A stretch of DNA of 64,000 nt. Source: Mactromeris polynyma. Taxonomy: Eukaryota; Mollusca; Bivalvia; Venerida; Mactridae. The DNA is taken from assembly GCA_032209605.1 (NCBI GenBank), contig JASFXZ010000018.1, forward strand, positions 8,249,904-8,313,903. The letters run 5' to 3'. Positions within the stretch are counted from its first letter, which is position 1. Each line of letters opens with the position of its first letter. A program made the translations under genes and the position numbers. This document shows positions 1 through 13,708 of this stretch, in pieces. The notes beneath the pieces were generated by a model, which saw nothing but the letters and a program-made list of their open reading frames with translations, was not told the DNA's origin and did no database searches.

Positions 1-497
1 TAATTTACATGCATGATGTTCATTATCATGAAAGTTTTCCGCACTATAAATTTCTATTTCTGTTTAACTGTCCATACAAAAACTAGTCTGTTCCTTAATA
101 AATTCCTACTACTAAAACTACAAATGTACTGTTTATACATTAATATATAGTTACACATTAAAGCATAATAAACACATACTGTTAGTTCAAATTGCAGTTG
201 TTCTATTTCATTTTGTTTACGCCGTGCACCCACCTTTGCTGCATCAGGCAGCAATTTTTTACTTGTCGGTCTATTAACCTTAACTCACTGGTTTGGCAAA
301 TGGGTATTTTTATTTATACCTTAATCAGTTTGTCATTGTTTTAAACTAACCCAAACAACCTATACCTATACATACAACATATATATATGGTTAATTTTAC
401 TGCCAAGTATAGTATGTTTCCCCTTACTAAAAAGTGTCCATCCCCCCCCAAAACATAATTCTTTGTTCATTTCCCCACGGGTTTATGTCCTTGACCA

Positions 498-528
<31 letters not shown>

Positions 529-1173
529 TGACTAAATGTCTTTATATTAAGTCAGTTTTTTGTGTATTTAACTTTTTATAAAAGACCATCATTGCCTTGC
601 ATCTTTGCTCTTACATCACCTCATATTTAACAGACACCAGTCATAGGTGAAAAGTTATTTATATAAGCAAAACAACCGATTCCTTACTTTCCCAAATTTG
701 GGATTTATCGCGCCAATTTTCCCACTTGAAAAGGCACAGGCAGTAAAATTATTTTCAAAAAAATCTCTGCCAGGTTAGCAAATTCTTGATGTCATACTGT
801 TTTATCGATTTAGAATCTGCTAATACAAATACACGTGTCGCTCACTTTGAAAAAAAAAAGCAAAATATATTTTCATCCCTAGTTTCACTTCAATTTGCTA
901 GTTCATCTCATAGAATCTGTGAATATATCGGTCCCAGATGACACGTGCAGACACTACAAAGTCGGATTGAGACATAAATTTACGTACAAAGAAATAACTT
1001 GAAATAAAAATATATATCTTTCAAGAAATACTGCATAAGGTTCTGAGTCGAACATCCAAGTATCTAGCGATATATAGGTCATTAATATCGCACGTGGTTG
1101 TAACGAGTTATTGACCGAGTAAGCGACAGAAGAAACCGGTTTTCACAATCTTTCTATTAAAACGCGCCGTACA
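1..1173. other. Upstream region of LNPK, no gene seen
   Basis: AT-rich DNA with no recognisable exon on either strand. It holds two C-rich runs (about 446-454 and 498-536). The short minus-strand open frame at 54-254 shows no domain or splice context and looks like chance. The LNPK promoter and any untranslated first exon should lie here, but no clear TATA box or initiator can be singled out. Confidence 0.5.
498..536. repeat. Poly-C tract (C39)
   Basis: An uninterrupted run of 39 C residues, preceded by CCA and followed by TCTG, about 720 bp upstream of the LNPK start codon. A shorter C run lies about 50 bp before it. The opposite strand is G39, which could form G-quadruplexes; this strand could form an i-motif. 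The exact length in an assembly may be unreliable. Confidence 0.9.
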
Positions 1174-1209
1174 ATGGCGCGTAGAGCTGTCAACCAGGAA
1201 AAGATCTGA
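1174..1209 (+). other. Possible upstream ORF in the LNPK leader
   Basis: ATG at 1174 opens an 11-codon frame that ends in TGA at 1207-1209, 48 bp before the LNPK ATG. If transcription starts upstream of 1174, ribosomes would meet this short frame first. Whether it lies in the mRNA is not known from the sequence. Confidence 0.25.
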
Positions 1210-1257
1210 CAATATTTTGCTTCCTGTTCAAAGTCTATTTGAAACATATCACCAAAC

Positions 1258-4200
1258 ATGGGTGCAATAATATCGCGATTCAGGGTACTGACGTAATTTA
1301 TCGAGTTTTTCTATGGTCACACTCGTGTTTGCTTATTACAATACATCGTCCAAGTGGCACTATATTCGGATATGTCTTACCTGATAAAATGCACTGGTAA
1401 TTTATACGCACGAGGACTTCAATACTTGCCAGTTAAAACTTCCCCGAATATTGAGATTTTTCAGTAATAACACATTCACTCAATATTACATTTTATACTA
1501 TGATATAACGATAATATAGGAAATAGAAATCAATATGTTTGTAATTGTTGTAGTCTGAGTCATTCTATTCTCAGTATGCCAATTGCCATATATATTAACA
1601 TAAAGTTCTTCTTGGGTAAAGTGAGTCAGACGTGTGATCTCCATGCTTTTTACTAATGTCTATTCTAAAAAGAATTGGTTGGCTTTTATTGCCTGCAGTC
1701 GTCTACAAAGAGGTAATATAAGTTAAAAACATCATTTTATGTTTTTTGTTGTTCAAGATTGGTAGCAGCACTACTTATTGGTGATTGATAATTGAATGTT
1801 GGTGGTTAACGGGCTTCGTATATTTTTCTGTGAATTGTATTTAATGACTGGCTTTGTCCATAGTTTCCTTAAAATTGTGATGAATTATTAAAACAAAATT
1901 ATAATAATTTTTATCTATTTTTACAGAAGAAGAAATCAACTATTGAAGTATTGGAACAACTTGAGCAGGTATTTTCATTCTGATATATCATATAATATTC
2001 ATCAAGACAAATTGTTCACTGAACATATTTACATGATAAACTATCTTGTTATAGCGTATAATTTCAGCAAACCATGGATACTTGTTTCTGTATGAACTTT
2101 CATGCATGTTTTGCTAACTGTTCTAAAGCAGGGTTGTTTTTTTTTAAATTAGAAAGTGGTCTTAGCCTTAGACTTGGGGGGAAATTGTAATGAATTTTCA
2201 TGATGCATTTGAAATTTTATCACTAGATAGATCACATGTTCAAAGATGAAACTAAATATTTGAAAATGACTTACTTATTTTAATAGTTAAAGCAAGTTAA
2301 ACAAAATTGGGAAATAAGTACCCCTTTTCCAATTTGGAAGAAACCTTTTTATAAGCATCTTTTGTACTGAGAGACAAATTCTGGGTATTTTAATAATTTT
2401 CACTCTTGACTATTTTCTGAACTGAGGAAATTGGTTTATCCTTACAAATGTCAGTAATTTCACATTGCATTTACATGTTGTCTCTGCTCCCCATTTACAT
2501 GTTGTCTCTGCTCCCCAATTCAATATATTCTTGTTTGTGAATCAGGTCTTTAGCAAGTTTATGATCTTATTGTTTAATTTCTGTGTGTCATTTATTCCAG
2601 GAAATCAGAGGACTTGAGAATTTCAAGATCAAGAATCAGGAAAGACAGAAGAAATTTATAGCCAAGCTATTGCTGTATTCGATTTTGACTTACATTGTTA
2701 CAGCCCTTATCTTCTATTTCTACTATTTCCCAGAGAAATGGAAGGAGAGACTTCTATATTCCATACCATTGTTATTATTTCCACTGATGTAAGTTGATTA
2801 TTATTCCACTCCAGTTTTATTTGTGGACCCTCTTTTATACATATATTTTTATCTTCTCTAAGAATAAATTAATTGATTTAGTCTTCCAGTGATTGCCAAA
2901 GCATTGCAGCCACTACACTACGCATGATTGAGTTCATTGTCTATGATGCTTGAACTTTATATAATTAAATACATCCACAAACCATATATTAAAATAAAGA
3001 TATGGTAATGTTTTGTCTGTGTTTCATCAGATAGCTTCAATTTATTCTATTGTTAGTGTTGCAGAAAATGATTGTATTATTTTGTTTTCATTGCAGAATT
3101 TGGTTGGTGAAGAAACTACTTCATTGGTATTTTGTGAAAAGAATTGCCAAAAATGGTATTATCTTTGTCTCCTTATATTTTACTTCGACATGTTAATTGA
3201 AACACGCTAATAACATTAATCTTTGTTAAATCATGAGTGATTATTTTTACATTCATGATTGTTAATAAACTGTTTCCCAGATACCCGTTTTCATAACAAA
3301 TTTCATTAAATCATGTTGTGAAATTTCATTCATTTTTGCATGTGCCATCTTGAAGTAATGATGATTGTTGAAGTTGAGTTAATTGGCAATAAACATGTTC
3401 TTCCCTTTCATGATTCTCTGTTTTAGCCAGTATCAATGTGACATCACAATATTTCTATATAACCCTATTGTAGGAATTTATGATAATTGTGTTTAAATTG
3501 ATTGTAGATCTTGCCTTGGAAGAGCTTAGAGAAAAGAAGAAGCAGATAGTATGTATTATTTTCTGTCTGTGAATGAAAACTAAATTTATTTTGAATAACC
3601 AGGACTATCAAATTGTACAACATAGTCAAATAGCAACCTTGGCCAACTCTTGGTAACAGTAACCTCTCATACCTTGATACTCCAGATACAGAACACTAGA
3701 CTCTGCAAACTATATGAATGGAAGAACAATGTTTTAGAAACAGATTTTATTACCCTTGAATTTTATAAACCTTTAATGAATTTACTATGACAATAACCAC
3801 ATTTATGTAGAATTGTAATCTATCTGGTTTTGATACGTTCTCTGTATTTTATATGTTACTTGTACAATGTAGTTGGAAGATGTTATGGAAAAGGAGACTT
3901 ATAAAAAAGCCAAAGAGATTCTAGAGAAGTTTGACCCTTCAAGGTTTAAGGAGCTAGAGGTAAGGTTTTTCCTTAACTACAATGCACAATGAGGGTCATT
4001 GTTTACCTTGCACTGCATAATCTGTGTGGTTCTAAATGATAAGTTATAACGCCTTATGCTGTGAGAATAACTTATGTTTTAATTTGATATGTGTTTATTT
4101 CCAAGTAAATATTTCAACATAGTAAGCTAATGGTTGGTAGTTTGAGAACTTGCTGTTAGGGGTACTGAATCAAATGAGGAGTATGAAGGTTAAACTGTTA

Positions 4201-7200
4201 CTTGTGATATTTAGATATATTTTGTTTGGAACAGTAATGTCTTGGAAGAATTTGTTGTGGATAATATTGTATAGAATGGTTATGTTGTGTAATAGTTGTC
4301 TAGTGAGTTTTCAGTTCAAAGTGTCGTTTTCTAATGCTGCAGGATCCATACATATTTTGCCAGGTATCCACTATGTATATGACAAGATTGTGTCAATATC
4401 ATGTATAATCGATGAGAAATTTGTTTGTTTGGCTCATTAGTTTGTCTTTATGAGACAATATGGACTTGAATTTCAGCTACATCTGTTCATAGTATAGCTT
4501 TGCTACAGGATACAATGTACTTTGTGAAGCAACAGTTTTTGTGTAAACCAACCATATATTCCCTATGTTTAGATACATTTTTCATCTGTTTCAGGGTCCA
4601 AAGGTGACTCCATTGAAACCTACTCCTGGAACAGGTAAATATACAAATAGTTCACACATAGTCTGCTTGGAGCAAAGTTCAAGCATGATCAAATATATAC
4701 AAATAGTTCACACATAGTCTGCTTGGAGCAAAGTTCAAGCATGATCAAATATATACAAATAGTTCACACATAGTCTGCTTGGAGCAAAGTTCAAGCATGA
4801 TCAAATATATACAAATAGTTCACACATAGTCTGCTTGGAGCAAAGTTCAAGCATGATCAAATATATACAAATAGTTCACACACAGTCTGCTTGGAGCAAA
4901 GTTCAAGCATGATCAAATATATACAAATAGTTCACACATAGTCTGCTTTGAGCAATGTTCAAGCATGATCAAATATATACAAATAGTTCACACATAGTCT
5001 GCTTGGAGCAAAGTTTAAGCATGATCAAATATATACAAATAGTTCACACATAGTTTGCTTGGAGCAAAGTTTAAGCATGATCAAATATATACAAATAGTT
5101 CACACATAGTCTGCTTGGAGCAAAGTTCAAGCATGATCAAATATATACAGATAGTTCACACATAGTCTGCTTGGAGCAAAGTTCAAGCATGATCAAATAT
5201 ATACAAATAGTTCACACACAGTCTGCTTGGAGCAAAGTTCAAGCATGATCAAATATATACAAATAGTTCACACACAGTCTGCTTGGAGCAAAGTTCAAGC
5301 ATGATCAAATATATACAGATACCGCAGGAGTTCACTATATGGCAATCAAACTGATATAGGTTTTTATGAATGGGAAGTATAGTTTGCTAATTTTCAAGCG
5401 CACTCAGTATCAGTGCCTAAAGCATTGGTGTTGTTTGAAAATGTGTTGGGTAGACTGCTGAGAAATAGCTAGAATATAGATATAATGCAATGGTATAAGT
5501 ACTAAATAAATTTTGGTTACTGACATTCAATGCTATTTAGATGATATAAATATATTTTTCAAAAATTGGTGGCATTATGACCTTGGTGGCTAAATTGTGT
5601 TAATATTAACTATTTATACACAATTTATCATATTTAATTAGAATTACGCCAAAGACAGTTTGCTCAAAGATCGCCTCCCGGCTCTCAAGTACGCCCAGGA
5701 TTTACACCAAGGCCGGGTATGACACCCATGCGAGCGCCACCTGGATCATCTATTAGGCCTGGAATGACACCATTTGGTCCTAGAGCCTCAGGGACTGGTA
5801 TACAGCCAAGAAATATTATGAATTCGGCACAAATAAATGGTAACATAAAAATAAAACGCATACTATTTAGAAATTTATACAAGACATGATTATCAAGTAG
5901 GAAAAGTATACTTATAAATCTGATATTTGACTGATTCTTACCATAAATATTATTCTAAATTAAATTAAAACAAATGTGAAAGGAATAGCTGACAAACAGT
6001 GAGGTGTGAGTAGGTGTGTGTTTTACCATTGCTGAATTCATGATTAATTGCATTTTAAGTATTGTTCAGGTAACATTTCACCAACTTGCAGACAGTTGAC
6101 AGATCTATACATGGGCTTGTCTTTCACTGATGTAATTCCTTGAAGACCATGTTGGTTCCAAAGACTAATTCTTCCACTAAAGATCCATACAAAATTGCTA
6201 ATTTTAACAGTTTGACATTTCTAGATAAATATCCACTTGTACTGTTTTTGCTTTTACCACAATACAGGATTTATATATGTTCATATATATGTGATTTATA
6301 GCTCTAACACACTTTGCTCATTAGGTAACACACCACAGGGACCACCATTGCCTCGACCTATACTGCCCCGGGAGAGGGGAACAATGGATAGAGTGCTAGA
6401 GTATCTGGTTGGTGATGGACCACAAAATAGATATGCATTAATATGTGGTAACTGTTTCTCTCACAATGGGATGGCTATGCGGGAAGAGTTTGAATATATC
6501 AGTAAGTTTGTATTTAGGCATCAAAGATCGGGCATGGTACTGCTGGAGAAAATGTAAAATAATGAAATGGACTTGAAATTCCATCTAAATTGTGAGCACA
6601 GGACATTCCCAGTAAAATATCATAGTTTGTCTTTGTAAAAGGAATGTTGTCACTCTGATGCTCTGGACACCTAACATTAACATATATACTTAATCAATAG
6701 TGAATTCTTTGTACACTTGTTCATCCAGGTTGCAGTAAACACTTTGCTTGTAGCTCTTACCATCTTGTTATTCTAAAGTGCTTGCGGCTTGGTGGCTGTT
6801 GTATTTTATTCAATAATTTATTTTCTAGGTTATAGATGTTGCTATTGTTATACAATAAATCCTGCTAGGAAGAAAAGACCGTTTGCTCCGAGGATTGAAC
6901 CTCCAGCGCCAGTAAGAGCTCCAGAGACATCTAGTCAAGGTAACCAGTCTGTATTAGACGTATGGTAGTGAAGTAATGATTGCCAGGCATGAGAATTTTC
7001 TGTGGATTCGCGGAAATCCGTGGATTTGACGCTCTCAAGGGCTGTTTTTGAGACAATTTAAGCCATCTTAGATACTTAAAAGCCAGGAGCTTCCTAGACC
7101 CCCCTGAACACCTTGCCAAATTTCAGTTGATTTTGAAATTTTGCATTCTTATGTCCGGGTTGCATATTTTTCTATCAGCTTATATTAGCTTGATTGCAGT

Positions 7201-7875
7201 AAATGTATTTGATATTAAGAATCATTCTTGAGTTTGCTTGTGGGGAAATCATGCTGTGATGTCTTTAAGGAAATGATCACCTTACAGGGGCTTGACTCCA
7301 TAACATCTTGGTTGAGCATTTGTACATTATTCTCCTTACTGCCCACTGTATAAACTGTCTCTTTGGTTACTACATGTAGCATCATTCTGTCTACATGGTT
7401 TTTCCATAGTTTTATTTGAGCACATCTTTATGTTTCTCTTGGTCTTGTTGTTGGTAATTATTTACAGCAATCAGAGGAATTTCTGAGCCTTACATAGTTG
7501 CAATGACATTGAAATAATCTATGACTCTGTTCTTAAAAGCTCTGGCCATCTGGTAAATGTAAACTTTGCTGCATGTTTGACTTATTCTGTTTCCATGAAA
7601 TAAGCATTAATGTTTTATGTTTTTGGCACAGACATCTTGTTATCTTTGTATTTTCAGATGATGAGAGTGATGATGATGATGTTGATGATGATGAGGAGAC
7701 CAATAGTGCTGATGCTGACACTCAAGATGCTGTTGAAGGTGCTAGTGATGATGAAGAAGACATGGAAGTGGAGAATGCTGACGCTCCCAAGGAAAGTGAC
7801 AACCAGTCTGGAGCTCCCACTGCAGCACAGTCCACAGAGAGGACACAGTCTGGTGAGAATAAGAAGTCTGATTAA
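1258..7875 (+). CDS. LNPK: Lunapark, ER three-way-junction membrane protein (11 coding exons)
   Basis: Exons are 1258-1284, 1927-1968, 2601-2788, 3097-3155, 3508-3548, 3873-3959, 4595-4634, 5642-5839, 6325-6501, 6829-6939 and 7658-7875 (TAA at 7873-7875). All introns are GT-AG, phases agree, and they sum to 1188 nt (395 residues), close to the roughly 428 of human LNPK. The N-terminus MGAIISRFR matches the lunapark start and its N-myristoylation glycine. It is followed by a coiled-coil-like segment, two hydrophobic segments (about residues 46-66 and 78-99), the conserved EVMEKETYK-like stretch (here DVMEKETYK), a Pro/Arg-rich linker, and the block around VEYLVGDGPQNRYALIC (here VLEYLVGDGPQNRYALIC). 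A C4 zinc ribbon follows (C268, C271, C290, C293), then an acidic tail. In known animals lunapark sits in the ER membrane and stabilises three-way tubule junctions together with atlastins and reticulons. Membership of the family is firm; exact splice ends are inferred. Confidence 0.95.
2601..2788 (+). CDS. LNPK: LNPK exon 3: coiled coil and transmembrane hairpin
   Basis: The acceptor TTCCAG and a donor GTAAGT that splits an ATA codon frame this exon. It encodes a charged helical stretch ending in KKFIAK, then a hydrophobic segment rich in L, Y and I, a short PEKWKER loop, and the start of the second membrane segment, which is completed by exon 4 (3097-3155). The paired membrane segments form the ER hairpin of the lunapark family. 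Confidence 0.92.
4637..5320 (+). repeat. 56-bp tandem repeat, about 12 copies, in LNPK intron 7
   Basis: The unit includes AGTCTGCTTGGAGCAAAG and CAAGCATGATCAAATATA, and repeats every 56 bp with only scattered single-base changes (for example CACACA/CACATA, TTCAAGC/TTTAAGC). The array begins right at the splice donor of exon 7, so the first unit overlaps the intron's 5' end. The strong homogeneity suggests recent amplification or ongoing unequal exchange. Confidence 0.95.
6325..6939 (+). CDS. LNPK: LNPK exons 9-10: zinc ribbon
   Basis: Exon 9 (6325-6501) carries the most conserved lunapark block, ending in CGNCFSHNGMA, and supplies the first two zinc ligands. Exon 10 (6829-6939) begins with YRCCYCYTINPARK and supplies the second pair. 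The intron between splits a serine codon. In human LNPK this ribbon mediates homodimerisation; all four cysteines are present, so the ribbon should be intact. Confidence 0.93.
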
Positions 7876-9902
7876 CATCCGTAGTTTGAGAAGTGTTAGT
7901 GAAGAGTTGTAAAGGGAGATAATATATATGAGATTAATAGTTCACTAGAACTTGACATACTTTATATAGATTATATGTATTTAGATTTTTGTCTCCATTT
8001 TGAGAAAACCTGATCTTATTGTTTCTGGTTTTGTACAATTTTATCAATTTAGTATGGTTGGTGTGGTTTTTGTGTAGACTTGCTTTAAATCTTCAGGAAA
8101 TATATTGTTTTTGTGTGGGTTTTTTTCCAGTCAAGGAGAGTTTGAGATTAACTTTTTTCACATAGGACCAATCACATTTTTTGAATTGCCATCAACATAC
8201 TTACATTTCCTGCCAGTGTTGACTTTTTTCTGGTTTAACTCCTAAAGATCAATTCACAACTTATGGAAAATTGTGTTATTTATTGTGTTACCAAAACCAA
8301 ATGTTGTCTTTCAAACAATATATCTATGAACTTTACCAATTATGTTATCGAATTCAATTTGAAAGTGAGAGTGTTGGTATGTGAAGTGATGACAGTGAGT
8401 GGTTAAGCATTTAATTCTCTAAATTTGGAGCATATAATGATCGTTTTACCTCGCAAATTCAGTATCAGGTTTTTCATTTGTCTCTTTTTTGACTCAGATT
8501 TATATTAATACAATGGTCGTTTTGTCCCTTGAATGTCCTTTTGTTTACATATTGAAACAGAAAGAAACGGCATTTATCATAGAATCCTACTATTGAAGCA
8601 TAATGTAGTTAAATGTTTCTTGTTACCAAGATATTTGTTTGTTTAGCTTTGGGTATATGTGGTGCAGTTGTGCTTGTTATGATCCAATATTTGTATTTAT
8701 GTTTGCTGTAATTACTTGTATGATTTGAATTATTTATTGAGTACATTGTGTAAGTGTGACAATCTTATTGCACTGAACCAAATTGATTTGGTAATTGACT
8801 TTACTTGCCTCTGAATGCAATCTAGTTAACTCCCTTTATATGTAAATTTGCTTACCAATTTATGCCTGGTAAATAGCATCGCGTGAAGTTGCTTCCCTTT
8901 ACCTGTAAAATGTACGACTGAGTTAGTCGCCTGCCTGATTGATATTTATGAACATAGTATTTAAATTGATGGTGCTTTGCATATTGTTAAAAACTGTTTT
9001 TTTAGAAATTGTTACTGTTAGCCAACAGAAACTCAATTTACATCTAATTTAAAACTACAACTGTTAAATGTGTGCTGTCACTTATTGTATCAATGGTCTA
9101 TTTTCTGAAAGGTGATGATGTTTTTCAGTGCAGTTGGTTCAGAATGAAAATAAGAAATTAACAAATTACGTATTTGTAGGAATAAATTGGACTGTTAAAT
9201 TGTGTATCGAGTGTTTGGCATTACCATTGTAACTGCTGGTTTAACAAAATTGAGTAACAATGTATGGCATGATAATCATATAGTCCACATTTATAGTATT
9301 CTTACTTTGGTCTATGTTTCTGTATATGGTGATAGGAAAAATTGTGTCATCATTTTTACATTTTAGGATAAATTCAATGTTATTGTATTGTCATTGGAAA
9401 ACATATAGTCATCATTTTCATAATTTGAGATGAATTTAATGTTACAGTATGTTATCATTGAAAAAATATTTTCATCATTTCACAACTGAGAATGAATTCA
9501 TTCTTTGTCAGGTTCAGAAAGAGGCAGCTCTTAAATATGTGTCTTTACTTGTACATGCAGAGTGATTTGTGAGAAATTTCTATTGAAAATGGCATAATAT
9601 TATCATTTTACTCATTGGTCGAAGTGAAATAGTTGTAGTTCTAAGCATTGTGGGATGATTGCAGGTTTCATATTTTGTTCATTTAGGATTTTCGAGAAAC
9701 CATTTAGTGCGGAAATGTTGGATGCACATGATCACTCTTAGTGCTTTGCTTCATTATTGACTGTGGACTAGCAAAGTTTTTTCTTCGCAAATTATTAATC
9801 AGATACTGTTCATTTGAAGTCATTTGTTAACTTTGAACAATCAAATAGAACTGGTTTCTTCATTAGTTTCCTTGTCAAGACTGCTTGGAAAGTTTGACAA
9901 AT

Positions 9903-10120
9903 GAAATAACATGTTCTATTTGATTGTTTGTTGTTACAGCAAAGGAAATAACATGTTCTATTTGATTGTTCGTTGTTACGGCAAAATAACATGTTCTATA
10001 TGATTGTTCGTTGTTACGGCAAAATAACAAGTTCTATTTGATTGTTCGTTGTTACGGCAAATTATATAACATGTTACGGCAAATTATATAACATGTTCTT
10101 TTTGATTGTTCGTTGTTACC
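9903..10120 (+). repeat. Tandem repeat of about 38-41 bp, 5-6 copies
   Basis: The repeated core is ATAACATGTTCTATTTGATT followed by GTTCGTTGTTACGGCAAA. Copies vary slightly in length, and one is partly collapsed near 10057-10085. It lies in the probable LNPK 3' UTR or flank. A related fragment in reverse orientation (AATCAAATAGAACTGG) occurs just upstream at about 9839-9854, so the locus could form a foldback. Confidence 0.85.
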
Positions 10121-11096
10121 GTATGTTTTTGACTCTAATTAAAGAGTTTCATACTGTTACTTATAACTTTATTGAACATAGGTTAATCTGCAATACTCAA
10201 TGAAACTTTGACAGTGTACATAGTGAAGCGATACATGTAGCAAGATTATGTACTTTGAGTTTGTGAATCTAACGATATGAGAGCAGTATTTACTTTCACT
10301 TGTTTAGATTAGAATACATTCCAGTTAGCAGCTTCAAGGACATGTGCATTGTTTTATTTGTTCATTTCCAGTATTAATGTTATTTATGACTGATGCTGTT
10401 CATTACTAATCTTCATGCTATACCCAATACTTGTTGCACAGTCAAACCCAAGACAGCTAACACCTCTTGAAAAATGTCTACATTTACCTGTTGTAAGATA
10501 CATTGTAGCTTAGGTCACTTTGGCATTTTCTATTTTGCTGGGAATTATTGAAATTGGAGTAAAACTTCAATTGTTGGCTTGGTAGTTTCATTAATTTACC
10601 AGGTTCAAACTTCATTGACATCTTTGACTTGATTGACACTGTAATTGTAATTTTTTTTTGTCAGTTTATTGACACCAAGTTACTATTGATAATTGTTAAT
10701 TAGCGAGTACTTTACTTTGCAAATTCAACTGATTTACCATTTCATTTTATTCACAGTCTTCAACCATGTTGTAACAAATTGTAAATAGCTTTAAGATCAA
10801 TGTCATGCCAAAATATCATCTACATTAATGCGTGCAAGAATTTTGAATTTGCGTTGAAATGAATTTGCAAACATAAGGAAAATTAAGCTAAATTAGACAG
10901 TTGTGATTGAGCAGTATTGTTTTGTTGTCAGAATTGTCTAGATGTGTTAATCATACATGTAGTATGTAGTATGTTGTATCTTTTTCATGATCTGCCTGTA
11001 ATTGTTAACCTTGTATAATCTGCCTTGCTGCTTTTTATGTCTGCCTACATTTTTTCACCAGAATTATATTCCTGGTTTCTAGACCATCTTAACTGA

Positions 11097-11205
11097 TCTT
11101 GAATGATGGTTTATAGCCAGTCTGATCTGGTCTTGAATGATGGTTTATAGCCAGTCTGATCTGGTCTTGAATGATGGTTTATAGCCAGTCTGATATGGTC
11201 TTGAA
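11097..11205 (+). repeat. 34-bp tandem repeat, about 3 copies
   Basis: The unit CTTGAATGATGGTTTATAGC plus CAGTCTGATCTGGT occurs three times in a row, with a degraded fourth copy (GTCTTGAATTAGGTCTTTTAGC) after it. No coding potential is seen. Confidence 0.85.
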
Positions 11206-13479
11206 TTAGGTCTTTTAGCCTGTCTGACTTATTCTCTTAAGATTACTGACAATATAGGTGGGTAGGCTAGAAAGGACCTGATTGTGGCTAAAATTTATAG
11301 GCTGTTAGTTTAGTGTAATCACAGGTTTGTGAATATGAAATTACTTACAATGGAACTTTGTGCTGTAAATGTTTTTAAGATTTACATTGTGTTTCAAAGA
11401 AGAATTACTGGAATGCATAATATAGTGATATATCTGTTCAGTGACTTCTTTTTGACTGGCAGTAATAGAGTTCAGTTTGGGGTACATACATGTAAAGTTA
11501 ATTGTAGTGTTTTGATTACTACATGTACCTGTATTAGAATGTTCACATTTAAAATCAAAGACTTTTAAATCTTTCTAATGTGCCTTTATTCATAAAATTG
11601 TGTGAGTTGTAATAGTTTAGCATGTATATTGTATATTTGTTGATTCCTATGATAACTCCAGTGGCTTATAAAGGAACTAAGTGAAAAACAAGACCAGGGA
11701 TGTAAATGTAGCTTATTGCAACGCTAGGTAATCTCATATTGTAAGATGTTTTACAAACATTTGTCTACATGATGAGAAAAATAGACATTTGTTTGTTTAT
11801 CATATTACTGTTATTTACATCGACCCTCGGTTTCTGTCATCACGTCACTGATTTTTGAATATTTTTTAATGTTGTGCTGGTGATATATCATTACATAGAA
11901 TGTTGTGTATTTTTATAAATGTCAAACATTGTGTGAACATGTGAGTGTTTTTCACAGTTTCTAAAAACTTTTAAAAGATCTCTAAAATTACCATTTTCAA
12001 ATGCATGTATTAACACAAACATATGAGGATTGTTGTTCTTTTGTTGTTATGGATTTCCTTCATATTCATCATCTGAGCACTGTTATGGGATTTTCAACCT
12101 CTTCTGTAAGTGACGTCATTTCAAGAAAACGCAACATGTGATGTCACTATTTGCAAGCAGGAAACAATATTTACTGCATATGGTCACTTCGTTTTGATAT
12201 TGCCATATGGGGCAAATATTGCTTACTGTCAGTACATGGTGAAGTCATATGTGACATTTTCTGGAAATGACATCATTTAAAGAAGAGTTTGGAAATAGTA
12301 CAGCGGCGCTCAATCCTAGTGTTTATAAGAGTTTATGTATAGGCATCTTTGTATGAGATAATGATCCCACTTCAATTCATAATCTGGTTGTGCTTCATTC
12401 TATGCAATCCTTAAATGTCTGAGTTATGTCCCCTTTTCCTTTTGATAATGCCCAATATTGAATATGCTTTATTGAGATACATTTGTATAGTTGTTGTAGA
12501 TATATTTGCATTTTTATGCATCCCGCAGTTTGAAGAATGGTGAAGGGGCACAAAGTGTTACCCTTGTTAATTGATAAATTGTACAAGTTGATGAATTATT
12601 TGGAAATTAGTATTGTTAGAACAGTAGTTTAGGAAAGGTAGTGTACGATTTGAGAAACATGTTAGTTGAAATATAGTTAGTCTTGATTCATTCCCTTTTT
12701 TATTTGTGTAATATTTCAACGTAGTTGATTAATAACATTTAGTTATTATTTTGATATTTTTGCATAAAGATTTATTTTAATGTTTTAAAATTAGACTGCA
12801 AACCTTGTTGATAATCAAAATTTATTGGAAAGAGAATTTCGATTCACAATCGGAAAATAATTGAAATGTTTTCATTTATTGATATATACACTGTATAATT
12901 ATGCCTTGCATGAAATACACTTATAATTATAATGGTATAACACAATTGAATTAACTGTCAGAATAATTTCATTGCAGCAAACATTGAACAATAAATTAAA
13001 AAAATTTAAAGGACAGTACTTATAGTGTATAACTTTTTTACTAGCACTTACAGCAATTAATTCTGATAGTACTAGAAAGATTTTAATAGTGCGCTGACAG
13101 TCGCACACAGAAAGTACCAGTACCAACATCAAGCCAAAAACTTTAGCATCATTTTTGTTGACAAGAAACTGTAAGCAAAGACCATGCGATTATACTCGAT
13201 ATTCGTTCATCACTAAATTAAACAACCATTAATATTTGAGCACTTAATTCAATCTTTACAATTGTTGCCTTTATATACATGTATAATGTTATCTATGTGA
13301 ATTCATGTTATTGTATATGCATCATTTATATGAAATAATGTTGCAGTACTACTGACTTGTACACCTGCGTTGTTCACAAATGTGCCATACATGTTATAAT
13401 ATCATGGCATATACATGTTTGTTATCCTGTCATTCCAAAAATAATATTGTTTACATGTTGACTGGTATATAGATTAGTA

Positions 13480-13708
13480 TTTCTTGCATACCAGACCAGA
13501 GTTTCCCTGGTTTACACTGATGTTGGAAAACTATCTTACTCCCCCTGTGTAGGCCGAGTATTGCTGATGATGTAACGTAATGACGTCATATAAACTGCGA
13601 ATAATAACTTGAATGTATTTGAGAAATGACACATTACTATAAAAAGCAGCCCTTAGAACGTCTGTCGGTTTATTTAATCTCGTCTTCTTAACAAAGGTAT
13701 GCAAGAAA
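13480..13708. mobile_element. MITE-like element, family A, copy 1
   Basis: Terminal inverted repeats TTTCTTGCATACC (13480-13492) and GGTATGCAAGAAA (13696-13708) enclose about 200 bp with no coding frame. The inside carries TGACGTCAT, a GAATAATAAC motif and TTTATTTAATCTCGTC, all also present in the copy at 25.7 kb. A clear target-site duplication is not visible. Family identity (which transposase mobilised it) is unknown. Confidence 0.65.

Noticed and set aside
4150..4440. 96-codon frame inside LNPK intron 6
   Set aside because: It lies fully between exons 6 and 7, which join in phase; including it has no splice support.
7533..7912. Alternative frames overlapping the last LNPK exon
   Set aside because: The exon's acceptor and phase place the frame that encodes the acidic lunapark tail; the other frames are shadows of GAT repeats.
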